Positions 7,919 through 18,400 of a stretch of DNA of 44,550 nucleotides are shown one piece after another (the first letter of the stretch is position 1; each line of letters begins with the position of its first letter). Source of the DNA: an uncultured Mucilaginibacter sp. (GTDB lineage Bacteria; Bacteroidota; Bacteroidia; Sphingobacteriales; Sphingobacteriaceae). The notes beneath the pieces are model-generated. The model made no database searches, was not told the origin of the DNA, and saw only the letters and a list, made by a program, of their open reading frames with translations. The position numbers and the translations under genes are program-made. The stretch lies in assembly GCF_937859865.1 (NCBI RefSeq), contig NZ_CALMAT010000005.1, positions 5,627-50,176 of the forward strand, read 5' to 3'.

Positions 7919-8644
7919 TTGCCCGATAAAAACAGCATCCACAAAGAGTTCAACTTCTCTGAAGGAGAACTCCTTTTAATCAACAAACCGTACAATTGGA
8001 CAAGTTTTGATGTCGTCGGCAAAATCCGCAATGCTTTCAAACCATTGAAGCTGAAAGTTGGCCATGCCGGAACTTTAGATCCGCTGGCAACCGGCCTGTT
8101 AATTATTTGCACCGGAAAACTAACCAAACAAATTGACACTTTCCAGGCTGAAGAAAAAGAATACACCGGAACGATGGTTCTCGGTGCCACTACGCCTTCT
8201 TACGATCTGGAAACTGCGGTTGATCAAAGTTTTCCTTTAGATGGAATTACGGAAGATCAAATCCGGGCAAACTGTGAAACTTTTTTGGGCGAAATCAACC
8301 AATTTCCGCCAGCACATTCGGCCATCAAAATTAACGGCGAACGTTTGTATGAAAAAGCGCGCCGCGGCGAAGAAGTAGAACGCCGGACACGAAAAGTAAC
8401 CGTCAACGAATTTGAAATCACCAGAACCGAACTGCCCGAAATTGATTTCCGCGTAGTTTGCAGCAAAGGCACGTACATCCGTTCTTTGGTACATGATTTT
8501 GGTGCGGCTTTAAACAACGGCGCTTATCTTTCCAAACTTACCCGCACCCGCAGCGGCAACTTTAACTTAACCGATGCGTACGAGGTGATGGAACTGGTGA
8601 ACCATATCCGTTCACTCAAAACTGAAATTGCCACTGTTGGTTAA
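7919..8644 (+). CDS. truB: tRNA pseudouridine(55) synthase TruB
   Basis: Makes pseudouridine 55 in the T-loop of tRNAs. It has 241 residues, with the early INKPYNWTSF motif and the catalytic GHAGTLDPLATG motif (Asp54); SKGTYIRSLVHDFG and LTRTRSGNF further on are also typical. A TTG start at 7919 gives a normal N-terminus, and no ATG fits better. An ACAG-type copy of the dispersed motif is read as codons 4-7 (Lys-Asn-Ser-Ile). A copy also overlaps the stop codon. Confidence 0.95.
   Translation: MPDKNSIHKEFNFSEGELLLINKPYNWTSFDVVGKIRNAFKPLKLKVGHAGTLDPLATGLLIICTGKLTKQIDTFQAEEKEYTGTMVLGATTPSYDLETAVDQSFPLDGITEDQIRANCETFLGEINQFPPAHSAIKINGERLYEKARRGEEVERRTRKVTVNEFEITRTELPEIDFRVVCSKGTYIRSLVHDFGAALNNGAYLSKLTRTRSGNFNLTDAYEVMELVNHIRSLKTEIATVG
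7927..7938 (+). repeat. Dispersed 12-mer (ACAG type) in the truB N-terminus
   Basis: TAAAAACAGCAT, exact, preceded by CAAATTTTGCCCGA, so the AT tract plus spacer is present although the copy is coding. Confidence 0.7.
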
Positions 8645-8685
8645 TACTTCTTTTATCACCCAAAAACCAGTGCTAAAAACAGCAT
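8644..8685. repeat. Converging pair of dispersed 12-mers between truB and ribF
   Basis: ATACTTCTTTTA (8644-8655, minus-strand motif, overlapping the last base of the truB stop) and TAAAAACAGCAT (8674-8685), whose last two bases are the first two of the ribF ATG. The two cores are of different types, so they would pair only imperfectly. Confidence 0.75.
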
Positions 8686-9691
8686 GCAAGTTTACCACAA
8701 CATCCAGGAATTTAAGCCGCTGCAAAACGCTGTTGTTACCATCGGCACTTTTGATGGCGTACATCTTGGCCATCGTAAAATTATTGCCCGATTGCAGGAA
8801 GTGGCCAGGCAGATAGGCGGCGAAACCGTTATTTTAACATTTTTTCCGCACCCGCGGATGATTTTGCATCCGGAAGACCAGAACCTGAAACTGATTACTA
8901 CCATCGAGGAAAAAGCGGAACTGTTGGCGGGTTTGGGCATTGACCATCTCATTATCACGCCTTTTTCCCGCGATTTCTCCAATCTTTCTGCCGAAGAATA
9001 TATCCGGGAAATATTGGTAAACCGCATCGGCACCAAAAAAATTGTGATTGGCTACGACCACCGTTTTGGCAAAGACCGCAGCGGCGGATTGGCCGAACTG
9101 CTGCAGTTTGCACCGATTTATAATTACCAGGTCGAAGAAATTACAGAACAGGACGTAAACGAAGTTGCGGTAAGTTCCAGCCGGATCCGTAAAGCCGTAT
9201 TAAATGGCGAAGTTGGTTTGGCCAACCAATATCTGGGCTATGCTTTTTTTATCACCGGAAAAGTAATCCGCGGCGATCAAATCGGCCGCACTTTGGGTTA
9301 TCCAACCGCCAATTTGTTCATCGAAGAAAGCTATAAATTAATTCCTGCCGATGGGATTTATGCGGTAGAAATAAGAGCGGTGAGCGAAGAGCGAGGAGCG
9401 GAAAATCAAAAAGGAGACAGGACGCTTCCTAATCCTAATTCCCCGCTCCCCGCTCCTCACACCTCACACCTAAAAGGCATGGCTTACATCGGTCATCGCC
9501 CAACCATCAACGGCATGACGCGGAATATTGAAGTGAACATTTTTGATTTTAACCAGGATATTTACAACCAAACGTTGCAGATGAGTTTCCACAGCTTCAT
9601 CCGCCACGACATTAAATTTGCTGGCCTGGAAGAACTGACCGAACAATTAGGCCGCGATAAAGAAAGCGTGCTGGCCTACTTTTCTTCCTGA
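8684..9691 (+). CDS. ribF: Bifunctional riboflavin kinase / FAD synthetase
   Basis: Phosphorylates riboflavin to FMN and adenylates FMN to FAD. It has 335 residues. The N-terminal FMN adenylyltransferase domain shows VTIGTFDGVHLGHRKI (nucleotidyltransferase HxGH-type motif), FFPHPR and VAVSSSRIRKAV. The C-terminal kinase domain shows ITGKVIRGDQIGRTLGYPTAN and GMAYIGHRPT. Between DGIYAVEI and LKGMAYIG there is an extra low-complexity stretch of about 33 residues (231-263) encoded by a partly palindromic GC-rich insert; the frame is preserved. The ATG overlaps a copy of the dispersed 12-mer. Confidence 0.95.
   Translation: MQVYHNIQEFKPLQNAVVTIGTFDGVHLGHRKIIARLQEVARQIGGETVILTFFPHPRMILHPEDQNLKLITTIEEKAELLAGLGIDHLIITPFSRDFSNLSAEEYIREILVNRIGTKKIVIGYDHRFGKDRSGGLAELLQFAPIYNYQVEEITEQDVNEVAVSSSRIRKAVLNGEVGLANQYLGYAFFITGKVIRGDQIGRTLGYPTANLFIEESYKLIPADGIYAVEIRAVSEERGAENQKGDRTLPNPNSPLPAPHTSHLKGMAYIGHRPTINGMTRNIEVNIFDFNQDIYNQTLQMSFHSFIRHDIKFAGLEELTEQLGRDKESVLAYFSS
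9374..9472. repeat. In-frame partly palindromic insertion within ribF
   Basis: 99 bases (33 codons). The left arm is rich in GAGCGAGGAGCGG and the right arm in CCCCGCTCCTCACACC, which are imperfect inverted copies separated by about 40 bases. It encodes Ser/Glu/Arg then Pro/Asn/His-rich sequence unlike the surrounding kinase domain. It resembles short GAGCGAGGAGCG-type interspersed repeats of Bacteroidota intergenic DNA, and behaves like a protein-tolerated palindromic element. Confidence 0.6.
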
Positions 9692-9723
9692 AAAACCTTT
9701 ACCTTTCCGTTCAAATTTCGGCT

Positions 9724-10779
9724 TTGGAAAAATTAGACCTCGATAAAAACGAAAGCGAATTTCTGGACGAAACCATCGGTTTTTGGCAAAAACAAGGTTT
9801 GCTCGACGAACCAACCGCCAAAAACCTGCAAAACAGTTATGCGGTAAAAGGGTTCGATTGGAAACGCCTGGCGCAATACTCTTTTTGGGTGGCTTTATTT
9901 TGCGGTTTGATTGCCATTGCTTCCCTCATTATTGATGACAAAGTATTGAACTGGCTGAAGCAATTGTACAACACGCCAGATATTTTGATCAGTGCATTCT
10001 CTGGGATATTGGCTGCCTTTCTTTTTCTGCGCGGACGAAGGCTCAAAAAAATCGCGCCGCAAAAAGTGTTCAGCAATGAAGCCGTTATTTTCCTTGGAAT
10101 TTTGTTTACCGCCAACTGCATTGCTTACCTCGGCAAAACTTTCGACAACGGTTCCGGCCATTATTCAATACTGTTTTTACTATCGGTTTTTGTGTATGGT
10201 TTTATTGCCTACAAACTCAATTCGCATTTGATCTGGCTTTTCGCGCTCATTTCTTTGGGAAGCTGGTTTGGCACCGAAACCGGTTACCAAACTGATTGGC
10301 GACACTACTTTTTGGGCATGAACTATCCGTTGCGTTTTGTGGTTTTTGGGGCGATCTTGGTTGCATTTTGTTTTGTGCTGCGGAAGAAAAAATGGTTAGA
10401 ATATTTCCGAGAGTTCACTTACATTGTGGGCATGGCTTACCTTTTTTGCTCGTTGTGGTTGCTTTCCATTTTCGGCAATTTTGGCACGATAAACGATTGG
10501 CTTCGCGTAAAGCAAATCACACTGTTTTATTGGGCCTTAATTTCGATTGCGGCTTCCGTCGCTTTTATGTTTTATGGTTTGAAAAAGAAAGACGAAGTGG
10601 CCCGCGAGTTTGGCATCACTTTTTTGCTCATCAATATTTACACCCGCTACACCGAATACTTGTGGGATAATATCAACAAAACCTTGTTCTTTGCCATTTT
10701 GGGATTATCGTTTTGGCTGATCGGAAGAAAAGCGGAAAAGATTTGGAACCTGGATAGTTTGAAAGGGAAAGAAGCGTGA
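9724..10779 (+). CDS. DUF2157 polytopic membrane protein
   Basis: A 351-residue protein. The N-terminal about 45 residues are soluble (DETIGFWQKQGLLDEPTAKN), followed by about ten hydrophobic segments, the pattern of the DUF2157 family. Function unknown. The start is a TTG at 9724, chosen because the preceding sequence has no in-frame ATG and this gives the typical soluble leader. It sits 32 bases downstream of ribF on the same strand, the last gene of the cluster; the next gene converges from the right. Confidence 0.75.
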   Translation: MEKLDLDKNESEFLDETIGFWQKQGLLDEPTAKNLQNSYAVKGFDWKRLAQYSFWVALFCGLIAIASLIIDDKVLNWLKQLYNTPDILISAFSGILAAFLFLRGRRLKKIAPQKVFSNEAVIFLGILFTANCIAYLGKTFDNGSGHYSILFLLSVFVYGFIAYKLNSHLIWLFALISLGSWFGTETGYQTDWRHYFLGMNYPLRFVVFGAILVAFCFVLRKKKWLEYFREFTYIVGMAYLFCSLWLLSIFGNFGTINDWLRVKQITLFYWALISIAASVAFMFYGLKKKDEVAREFGITFLLINIYTRYTEYLWDNINKTLFFAILGLSFWLIGRKAEKIWNLDSLKGKEA

Positions 10780-10798
10780 GGAAGTTTTCAAAATCCAA

Positions 10799-11533
10799 TC
10801 AATAACTGCCGAGATACAAAGCTTTGTAGGAATTATTTTGATAAAAAACATCATATCGCCAGCCATGCTTGAGGGTACAGCCAGCCGGGCAATCACCAGA
10901 TTTAACGGCAAAATCAATATGTGCAACTGAACTGTTTGTGGTATTTATGGTGTAAGTTATATCGTTACCGTCTCCAAGAGTATTATTGTTTTGTGCATCA
11001 ATAACAAATGAAAACTTTTTAAAGGCTTCCAACAAAGGAACCAGGTTATAAGAACGAGGAGTTTTTATCGCAACAAAACCATAATTGGGCAGGTTAACTG
11101 TGTTTCCATAAAAAGTAAAACTATACTGCGACATCAGGTTATCAAAAGCAGTATTTCCGCTTGTCTGATAATTCATTAATCTTTTCCCTTCTAAAGTTGA
11201 TTGGTTTACTTGCAAGATAACAGATTGTAAACTTACATAAGGAAAAACATGAACTTTAGAAATGAAGAAAATACTGTCTGTTTGCCTTGTTTTTAAATTG
11301 TAAACGGCTTGCAGGCTGTGTAAAATTTTATCCAATTCGGTTTGGTTAAATTCGGGTTTGTTTTTATCGGCAACAACGCTGCCGTTTTGCAACATCCTGA
11401 AAAGTAATTGGCGGGCATCTTCAGTATAATTATCGGCAATAAACGGATCTATATTTTGATTGGCCGTAGTGTTATCTTTTTTACAAGAGACAAGCAACAA
11501 CAATAGCACCGCAATCAGTAACAACTTTTTCAT
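10799..11533 (-). CDS. Putative lipoprotein, unknown function
   Basis: About 244 residues from the MKKLLLIAVLLLLLVSCKKD start; the frame extends 10 codons further upstream. It has a signal peptide with a SCKKD lipobox, so it is probably membrane-anchored. The body contains DNYTEDARQLLFRMLQNGSV and a conserved-looking C-terminus with two Cys in DCPAGCTLKHGWRYDV. I do not recognise the family. It stands alone, converging with the DUF2157 gene with only 19 bases between, and element E2 lies upstream. Confidence 0.75.
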   Translation of the reverse strand: MKKLLLIAVLLLLLVSCKKDNTTANQNIDPFIADNYTEDARQLLFRMLQNGSVVADKNKPEFNQTELDKILHSLQAVYNLKTRQTDSIFFISKVHVFPYVSLQSVILQVNQSTLEGKRLMNYQTSGNTAFDNLMSQYSFTFYGNTVNLPNYGFVAIKTPRSYNLVPLLEAFKKFSFVIDAQNNNTLGDGNDITYTINTTNSSVAHIDFAVKSGDCPAGCTLKHGWRYDVFYQNNSYKALYLGSY

Positions 11534-11614
11534 GATCAAATGTTTAATAATGATTACGAACAAAAGGTAATCAATGCTACATTTAAGCAGGATAATTTCT
11601 TTTGTTAAATATTG

Positions 11615-11778
11615 AAAGCTGTTTTAATTTTTATACAAGAAAAAATGCCATGCTTCTTTTACCCCATAAAAATTGGTAAACATTTGGTTTTTGATTTTAT
11701 TTAAATTGATGCGAACACCAATTTTTATGGGATAAAAGAAGCATTGCTATTTTATTTGGTAAATTTTAAACAGGCTTT
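11615..11778. repeat. MITE-like inverted-repeat element, copy E2
   Basis: Left end AAAGCTGTTTTAATTT (11615-11630), right end AAATTTTAAACAGGCTTT (11761-11778). Inner inverted arms: minus-strand 12-mer at 11650-11661 followed by CCCCATAAAAATTGG, and plus-strand 12-mer at 11733-11744 preceded by CCAATTTTTATGGGA. These inner arms pair almost perfectly over about 25 bases. It accounts for most of the gap 11534-11794. Confidence 0.8.
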
Positions 11779-11794
11779 AAAATACTTTACAATC

Positions 11795-12499
11795 TCAATT
11801 CACCTTAAACTGATAAACTTCCGATTCGGAAGAATTGCCTTGCGCATCTTTGGTAACTACTTTCCAATAGTAAATGGTATTTGATGTTACCGCAACCGAG
11901 AGGCTTTGATTGTAGGGTTTGGTAGTTCCGGCCAAAGCAAGCGTACTGTTTTTACCGATGTAAATTTCATAACCGGCAATATCGCCATCCACATCACTTC
12001 CATTCCAGGTCAGGGCAATTGTGTTTCCTGTTAAATCAACCGCCTGGCCCATAGCCGGGAATGTAAGTGTTGCCGGAAATGGTGCATAAGAAAGCTGCCC
12101 AACGCCGGAATTGTAGAATTTCCAGGTATCGCTAACGGCAGTAACCGTAGTTTTGGAAGACACCGAAGTTACCGTCCACGAAAAAGGCGTTGCCCGCGGA
12201 AGCGTTAGTTTAACGTCGGATGTTTTACTGGTTGCTTCTGTTATGGCGCCAGTTTTTAGATTTTTAAGCGATAACAGATAACCATCAGCATTGGCAGCAT
12301 CGGCCCAATCAAAATGAATGGTGTTTTCTGTTGGCGTTGGGTTTTCACCTGCCGCACAAACTTCATTTTTAAAAGGAAACGTTAGTATGGGTTTGGCTGG
12401 TGGCAGTGCGGGTTCTTTGCCTTTGATGCAACCCAAAACCAGCGTTGCCAACAAACCCAATAGGGTGAAATTAAACTTTTTTAACCGATGCTTGCTCAT
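11795..12499 (-). CDS. Fibronectin-type-III-like surface lipoprotein
   Basis: A 234-residue protein. The signal peptide is followed by a lipobox (LVLGC, Cys at 24). It has two FN3-like beta-sandwich domains: about 45-135 (HFDWADAANADGYLLSLKNL, WTVTSV) and about 140-234 (ALTWNGSDVDGDIAGYEIYI, YYWKVVTKDAQGNSSES). The start overlaps the stop of the giant T9SS gene by 4 bases (ATGA), so the two are translationally coupled. A role as a surface partner or anchor of the giant protein is an inference. Confidence 0.85.
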   Translation of the reverse strand: MSKHRLKKFNFTLLGLLATLVLGCIKGKEPALPPAKPILTFPFKNEVCAAGENPTPTENTIHFDWADAANADGYLLSLKNLKTGAITEATSKTSDVKLTLPRATPFSWTVTSVSSKTTVTAVSDTWKFYNSGVGQLSYAPFPATLTFPAMGQAVDLTGNTIALTWNGSDVDGDIAGYEIYIGKNSTLALAGTTKPYNQSLSVAVTSNTIYYWKVVTKDAQGNSSESEVYQFKVN

Positions 12500-15400
12500 T
12501 TTTTGATGATCTTAATACGTGTTTCAGTATGGTCTAACACAAGTTTTAGTACGTAATTTCCCGGTAAAAGTCCGGGTACATCAAAAGCACAATTTCCCTG
12601 GTTTACACCTGTTTTGCCACGGTAAACCATTTTGCCCTGCATGTTATAAACTTCGGCTGTTGCCGCTACAGATTTGTTGTTACCGATATTTAAAGATAAA
12701 GTTTGTTCAACCGGGTTCGGATAAACTACAATTCCGGCTGGCAGTTCAATCGTTTTAGCATAAACCCCTTGGCAAATACTGCTTGTGCTTACCTGTAAAC
12801 TATTTTTTCCGGCCGCAAGCGGAAGGGAAACAGAACTTTGCGTAGTGGTGTAAGTTGCACCGTTCAGGCTGATGTTGTAAGAACTGGCGCCTGCCAAACT
12901 CAAACTTAATGTACTTGATGTTGGGTTGATGACAGCGGAAACCGCAAGGTCTTGAGGTTGAGTTACGGTAACATTAAAACACTGGCTATAATCAGGATAA
13001 CCCGCAACCGTGATGCAAACCGGGTAAATACCGGCAGGCAGGTTTTTAACGGACAGTTGATTGGTAAAAGGATAAGCAGTGCTTGTACCTGCCACCACAA
13101 TGGTTGCTGTATAGTTTTGGCTGCTGGCGGCCGTAATATTGATTTCCCCGTTTTTGCTGTTTTTGCAGCTTTCGCCGGTTGCACTAACTGTAAAATTCTT
13201 TGCCGGAAGCGAAAAAACAATTGCTAAAGTCTGGCTAACGGATTCGGCAGCAAGGTAATTGGTATTTCCGCTTTGTGTGGCCGTTATAGTTGCGGTTCCG
13301 GGCGCAACCAAGTGTAATTGTCCGTTTACGATTGTTACAACTGCCGGGTTGCTGCTGGCAAAACTAACCGGCAAACCTGAAGATGCTGTTGCAGCAGGCG
13401 TAAAATCGGGATTGCCAAAAGCCTTGGCGGCCAAAGTGCCAAACGTAATGGTTTGGGCAGCTTGTGTTACCGTTAAAGTTCCGGGAATATAGGTAATGGC
13501 GTAGTTATCACTTGCAGCACCGCTTATGGCAATTGGGTAAGTACCGGCAGCAGATGTGGAGGTTGCGGTCGTACTTGCCTTTGGTAAAGCGTTTAAATTT
13601 GTTTGGGTTTCAGCATTCACAAAACCGCTGTATGTAATGGTCAAGGCCGGGTTAGCCGATCCGAAAGCGCGTGTCTGGTCATCTGCTTTAATGGTCAATG
13701 CTGCTTTTAGCACGGTTAAATTTTGTGTCGCATTGGTTGCTGCAAAGTTTGCATTACCAGCTTGCGAAGCGGTGATGGTGGTTGTACCGGCCATCAGTAC
13801 ATGCACCTTACCATCAGTAGTTACCGTTGCAACAGCCGTATTGCTGCTGGCATAAGTAAATAACAGGCCGGAAGACGAGGTTGCATTCAAATTAAAATCG
13901 GCATCGCCATAATAAGTATTAGTTGGAAGCGAAGCAAAAGTGATCGTCTGGCTTGCTTGTTTTACCATTAAAGTTTGGGCAACCGGAGTAGCTGCGTTGT
14001 AATTGTTGTCTCCGACTTGTTGTGCGGTTATGGTTACCGTTCCTGCGGAAAGAAGATGAACATTTCCGTTAGCATCAACACTTGCAACCGAAGGATCACT
14101 GCTGGAATAAGCAACGGCAAGGCCGGAAGAAGCTGTAGCACCGAGCGTAAAATCGGTATCGCCATAAGTTTTATCCGGAATCGAAGCAAAAGTGATAACT
14201 TGAGAAGCTTTCTTTATGGTTAAAGTTCCGGGTAAGTAAGTAAAGGTATAATTGTTGCCTGCCGCGCCAGTAGCGGTTATCGGATAATCGCCGGCAGGCG
14301 AAGTTGCAGTAGCTGTGGTAGCGGCAGTTGGCAAGGCGGTTAAAGCAGTTTCCTTGGTATCACCATTTACAAAACCACTGTAAGTAAGGGTTAACTCAGG
14401 ATTAGCTTCATTATACGTTTTGCTTTTGTTTTCGGCGGTAATCGTCAATACTGTTTTTACCACTATAAAATTCTGACTAACTGGTGTAGCTGCATTGTGG
14501 GTTGAATCTGCTGCTTGGTTTGCCGTAATGGTTGCTGTTCCGGCACCTACAATGTGTATTTTACCATCCACAATGGTTGCAACGGCAGGGCTACTGCTGG
14601 TATAAGTAAGCGCAGCAATAGCGTTGTTGGTGGAAGTTGCACTGGGCGCGAAATCTGCATCACCATAAGTTTTTGTGGGAAACGCAGCAAAGGTGATGGT
14701 TTGGGCAGCCTGGGCACGGTTTACGGTTAAAGTATAAGTTTGGGTGGTGGTGCTATCTTGGGCGGTAACAACAGTTTTAATGGTATTGCTGCCGATATTT
14801 AGAGGGATCGCAGCAGAGGCACTTCCTGCTATTACGGCTACACCATTGACTTTTACGCTTGCGGTTGCATCTGCCAATGTTGGGGTTAAGGTGATGCTGG
14901 TAGTAGAATTAGAAACCGAAGCCGTATAAGCAATTGTGCCGGCAGCAAACGCAGGAGTTAAGCTGCCCGAACTTAAAGCAAGGTTGGAAAGCTGGGCATT
15001 GGTTGATACCGGAAGATCATAATATTTAACATAAACCCCATCGGAGGAATAAGCCAGGTACAGTTTATTGTTATTAACCAAAAGACTGGTAGAATTGACT
15101 GCACCAGCACTAACAAAAGGTTGGCCAACTGTAATCCAGTTACTACCATCAAACCTGCTAACGGTAGCCCTACTACCGTATGCTGCATAAGGCGTATCTC
15201 CTACCAAAGCAAATGAAACAGGCGCCGTTGAAACAAACCCAGAGGTACTGACGGTTACCCATTTAATGCCGTCAAATTTCTGAATGGTTTCTACCCCATC
15301 AAGATAGTTAGTATAAGATACGTAAGGCGTGTTACCATTGAAAACAATAGAGGGATACACGATTCGATCTGATGAAAACCTTGCACCTCCTACCGTTACC

Positions 15401-18400
15401 CAATTTGTACCATCAAATTTTTTGACTGTTGCCCTGGCCTGACTGGCAAAATTGGCACTGGGAGGCCCATCCGAGTAAATTACATAAGGTGTGTCGCCAT
15501 TAAAAGCAAGCGAAGGATAATTACTGTTAAATGCAATACTGGAGCCGACGGTAATCCAATCTGTGCCATTAAACTTTTGCACAACAATTGTCCCTCCGTT
15601 TACAATACCTGTTTGATAAACAACATAAGGTACACCATTATTAATTTTTATGGAGGGATAAGTAACCGTAGTTTGTTTGAAGCCTGATGCACCTACAATT
15701 ACCCAATTGCTGCCATCAAATTTCATTACTGCACCCGTACCAAAATTGCCTCCTAAATCCCCGTAAAAAATATAAGGTGTCCCATTGCTTACGGTGAGAG
15801 AAACCTGATCTACGTAACGTGTAGTAAAACCTTCCATCCCAACTGCTACCCAATTACTGCCATCAAATTTCTTCACTGTAACTTTACCGCCATTGTTATT
15901 ATCAGAATAAGCAATATAAGCCGTAATACCACTAAAAGCTAAGGAAGGTGAACCAGTCGGGCCTCCGGAGATACCTGAACCTACCGTAACCCAACTACTA
16001 CCGTCAAATTTCTTTACGATTGCTTTGCTACTATTGCCATCATCCCTGTAAATTAAATATGGTATATTGCCGCTAAACGCAAGAGATGTGTAAGTTGCAA
16101 CGCCTGTTGAAAAACTCACTGTGCCTACCGTTACCCAACTATTGCCATCAAACTTCTTAACAGTAGCTTTACCTGCGTCTCCGTCTTGATAAGCGATGTA
16201 TGGTGTATTTCCACTAAAAGTAAGGGAAGCATAATTGGCTGGCCCCGTGGAAAAGCCTAAAGCGCCTACTGTTGCCCAATTGCTACCATTAAGCTTTTTT
16301 AAAGTTGCTTTACGGCCATTGCCACCATCAGCGTAAGCAACATACGCAGTACCACTGTTAAAAGCAAGTGAGAGGTATAGTGCCGCGCCTGTTGTAAACC
16401 CGGGTGTTCCTACTGTTGTCCAACTACTACCGTTGAAATTTTTTAAAGTTGCTTTGCCATTATAATCGTTATCGCCATAAACCACATAGGGTATAGTTCC
16501 ATCAAACGCAAGTGAAAGAGAGGGGTCGAAATTACTTGAAAAAAAGCCCACAGTACCTAACGTAGCCCAATTTGTGCCATCAAATTTCATAACTGTGGCT
16601 CTTTTCGTATTGTTTACAAGCTCAGCATAAGATATATATGGCATATTTCCGTTAAAAGTAAGTGTGGGATTAGTAATTTGACCATCTGAAAACCCTGCTG
16701 TACCTACTGTTGTCCAGTTACTCCCATCAAACATCATAACGGTAATTTTTTGGCTATTGGAAAAATCCCTATAAGCAACATAGGGTATACTTCCATTTAG
16801 GGCAAGCGATAGGTAATTGGCTGTACCTGCCGAAAAACCTGCCGTACCTACAGTTACCCAATTACTACCTTGAAATTTCTTAACCGTTACCTTACCGCCG
16901 TTACCTACATCAGAAAAAGCGATATATGGTATACCGCTTGGGTCTGTTACAATATTTGTAAAATTAGCGATCCCAGCAGAAAGTCCGGGAAGGTCATCCG
17001 GCCCCAAAGGTTTCCAAGTTAGTACCTGCCCTGGGTTTTGTGGTTGCCCTACCGTTAGGGTTTGTACCACATCAGGTGCTGCTAAATAATCGGTGCTTCC
17101 TACCTGCGAAGCCGTAATATTTGCTGTACCGGCCGAAACAAGATGAATTAAACCATTGGCCGTAACAATAGCCACAGCCGGATTGCTGGTGGTGTAAGAT
17201 ATAGGAAGCCCCGAAGAAGCAGTTGCACCGGGCACAAAATCCGCATCGCCATAAGTTTTGGCAGGAAGCGCAGCAAAGGTGATGGTTTGGGCAGCTTGGG
17301 CGCGGTTTACGGTTAGCGTATAAGTTTGGGTGGTGATGCCGTCCTGTGCGGTAACAACCGTGGCAATGGTATTATTGCCAACAATAAGCGGAGTGGCAGC
17401 CGATGCAATTCCTGATGCTACGGCTACGCCGTTTACGGTTACGCTTGCGGTTGCATCTGCCAATGTTGGTGTTAGGGTGATGCTACTGGTAGTATTAGGG
17501 ACCGAAGCCGTATAAGAACTTATACCCGCAGCAAACGCAGGGGCTAAAGTGCCCAAACTTAAAGCAAGATTGGAAAGCTGGGCATTACTTGATGCAGGGT
17601 TAGCAAAAGATTTAACATAGGCACCGTCTAGATCATAAGCCAAATAAACTTTATTATTATTTACCAATAATGAGGTACTGTTTATCCCACTTATCCCGCC
17701 AGCAGAAATGCCAGGCGTTCCTACAGTTATCCAATTATTGCCATCAAATTGTTTAACCGTCATTTTATTGCCAAAAGAAGCATCAGCATAACCAACATAA
17801 GGTGTGTTGCCGTTAAAAGCAAACGTTACATAACTGGCCCCGCTTGCTGATAAGCCTGCAGCACCTACATTTACCCAATTACTGCCATCGAATTTTTTGA
17901 CCGTCAATTTGTTACTTGCGTTTGGGTCATTATAAGCAGCATAAAAAGTAGTACCATCAAAAGCAAGCGGAGGATAAGCGCCTGCCGAAAAGTTAGGTGT
18001 CCCTACCAATACCCAACTTGTTCCGTTAAACTTCATCACGGTTAATTTCCCACCATTGCTGTTATCGGCATAAGCCACATAAGGAACTGTACTATTAATC
18101 CCGAATGCAAGCGAGTTGACTGCACCTGCCGAAAATTCTGCTGCACCTACTGTTTGCCAACTGCTGCCATCAAATTTTTTGACCGTGACTTTGCCGGAAT
18201 TACCATAATCTCCATAAGCTACATAAGGGGTAGTGCCGTTAAAAGCAAGCGAAATGTAAGGAGCTGCACCGGATGAAAAGCCGGCTACACCTACAGCAAC
18301 CCAATTACTGCCGTCAAACTTCATCACGGTAGCTTTACTACTATTTGCGTTATCACTGTATGATAAGTATGGCGTACCTCCATTAAAAACCAATGAATTT

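Noticed and set aside
17772-17783. CAAAAGAAGCAT in the giant gene as a motif copy
   Set aside because: First base differs and the flanks do not match; counted only as a near miss.
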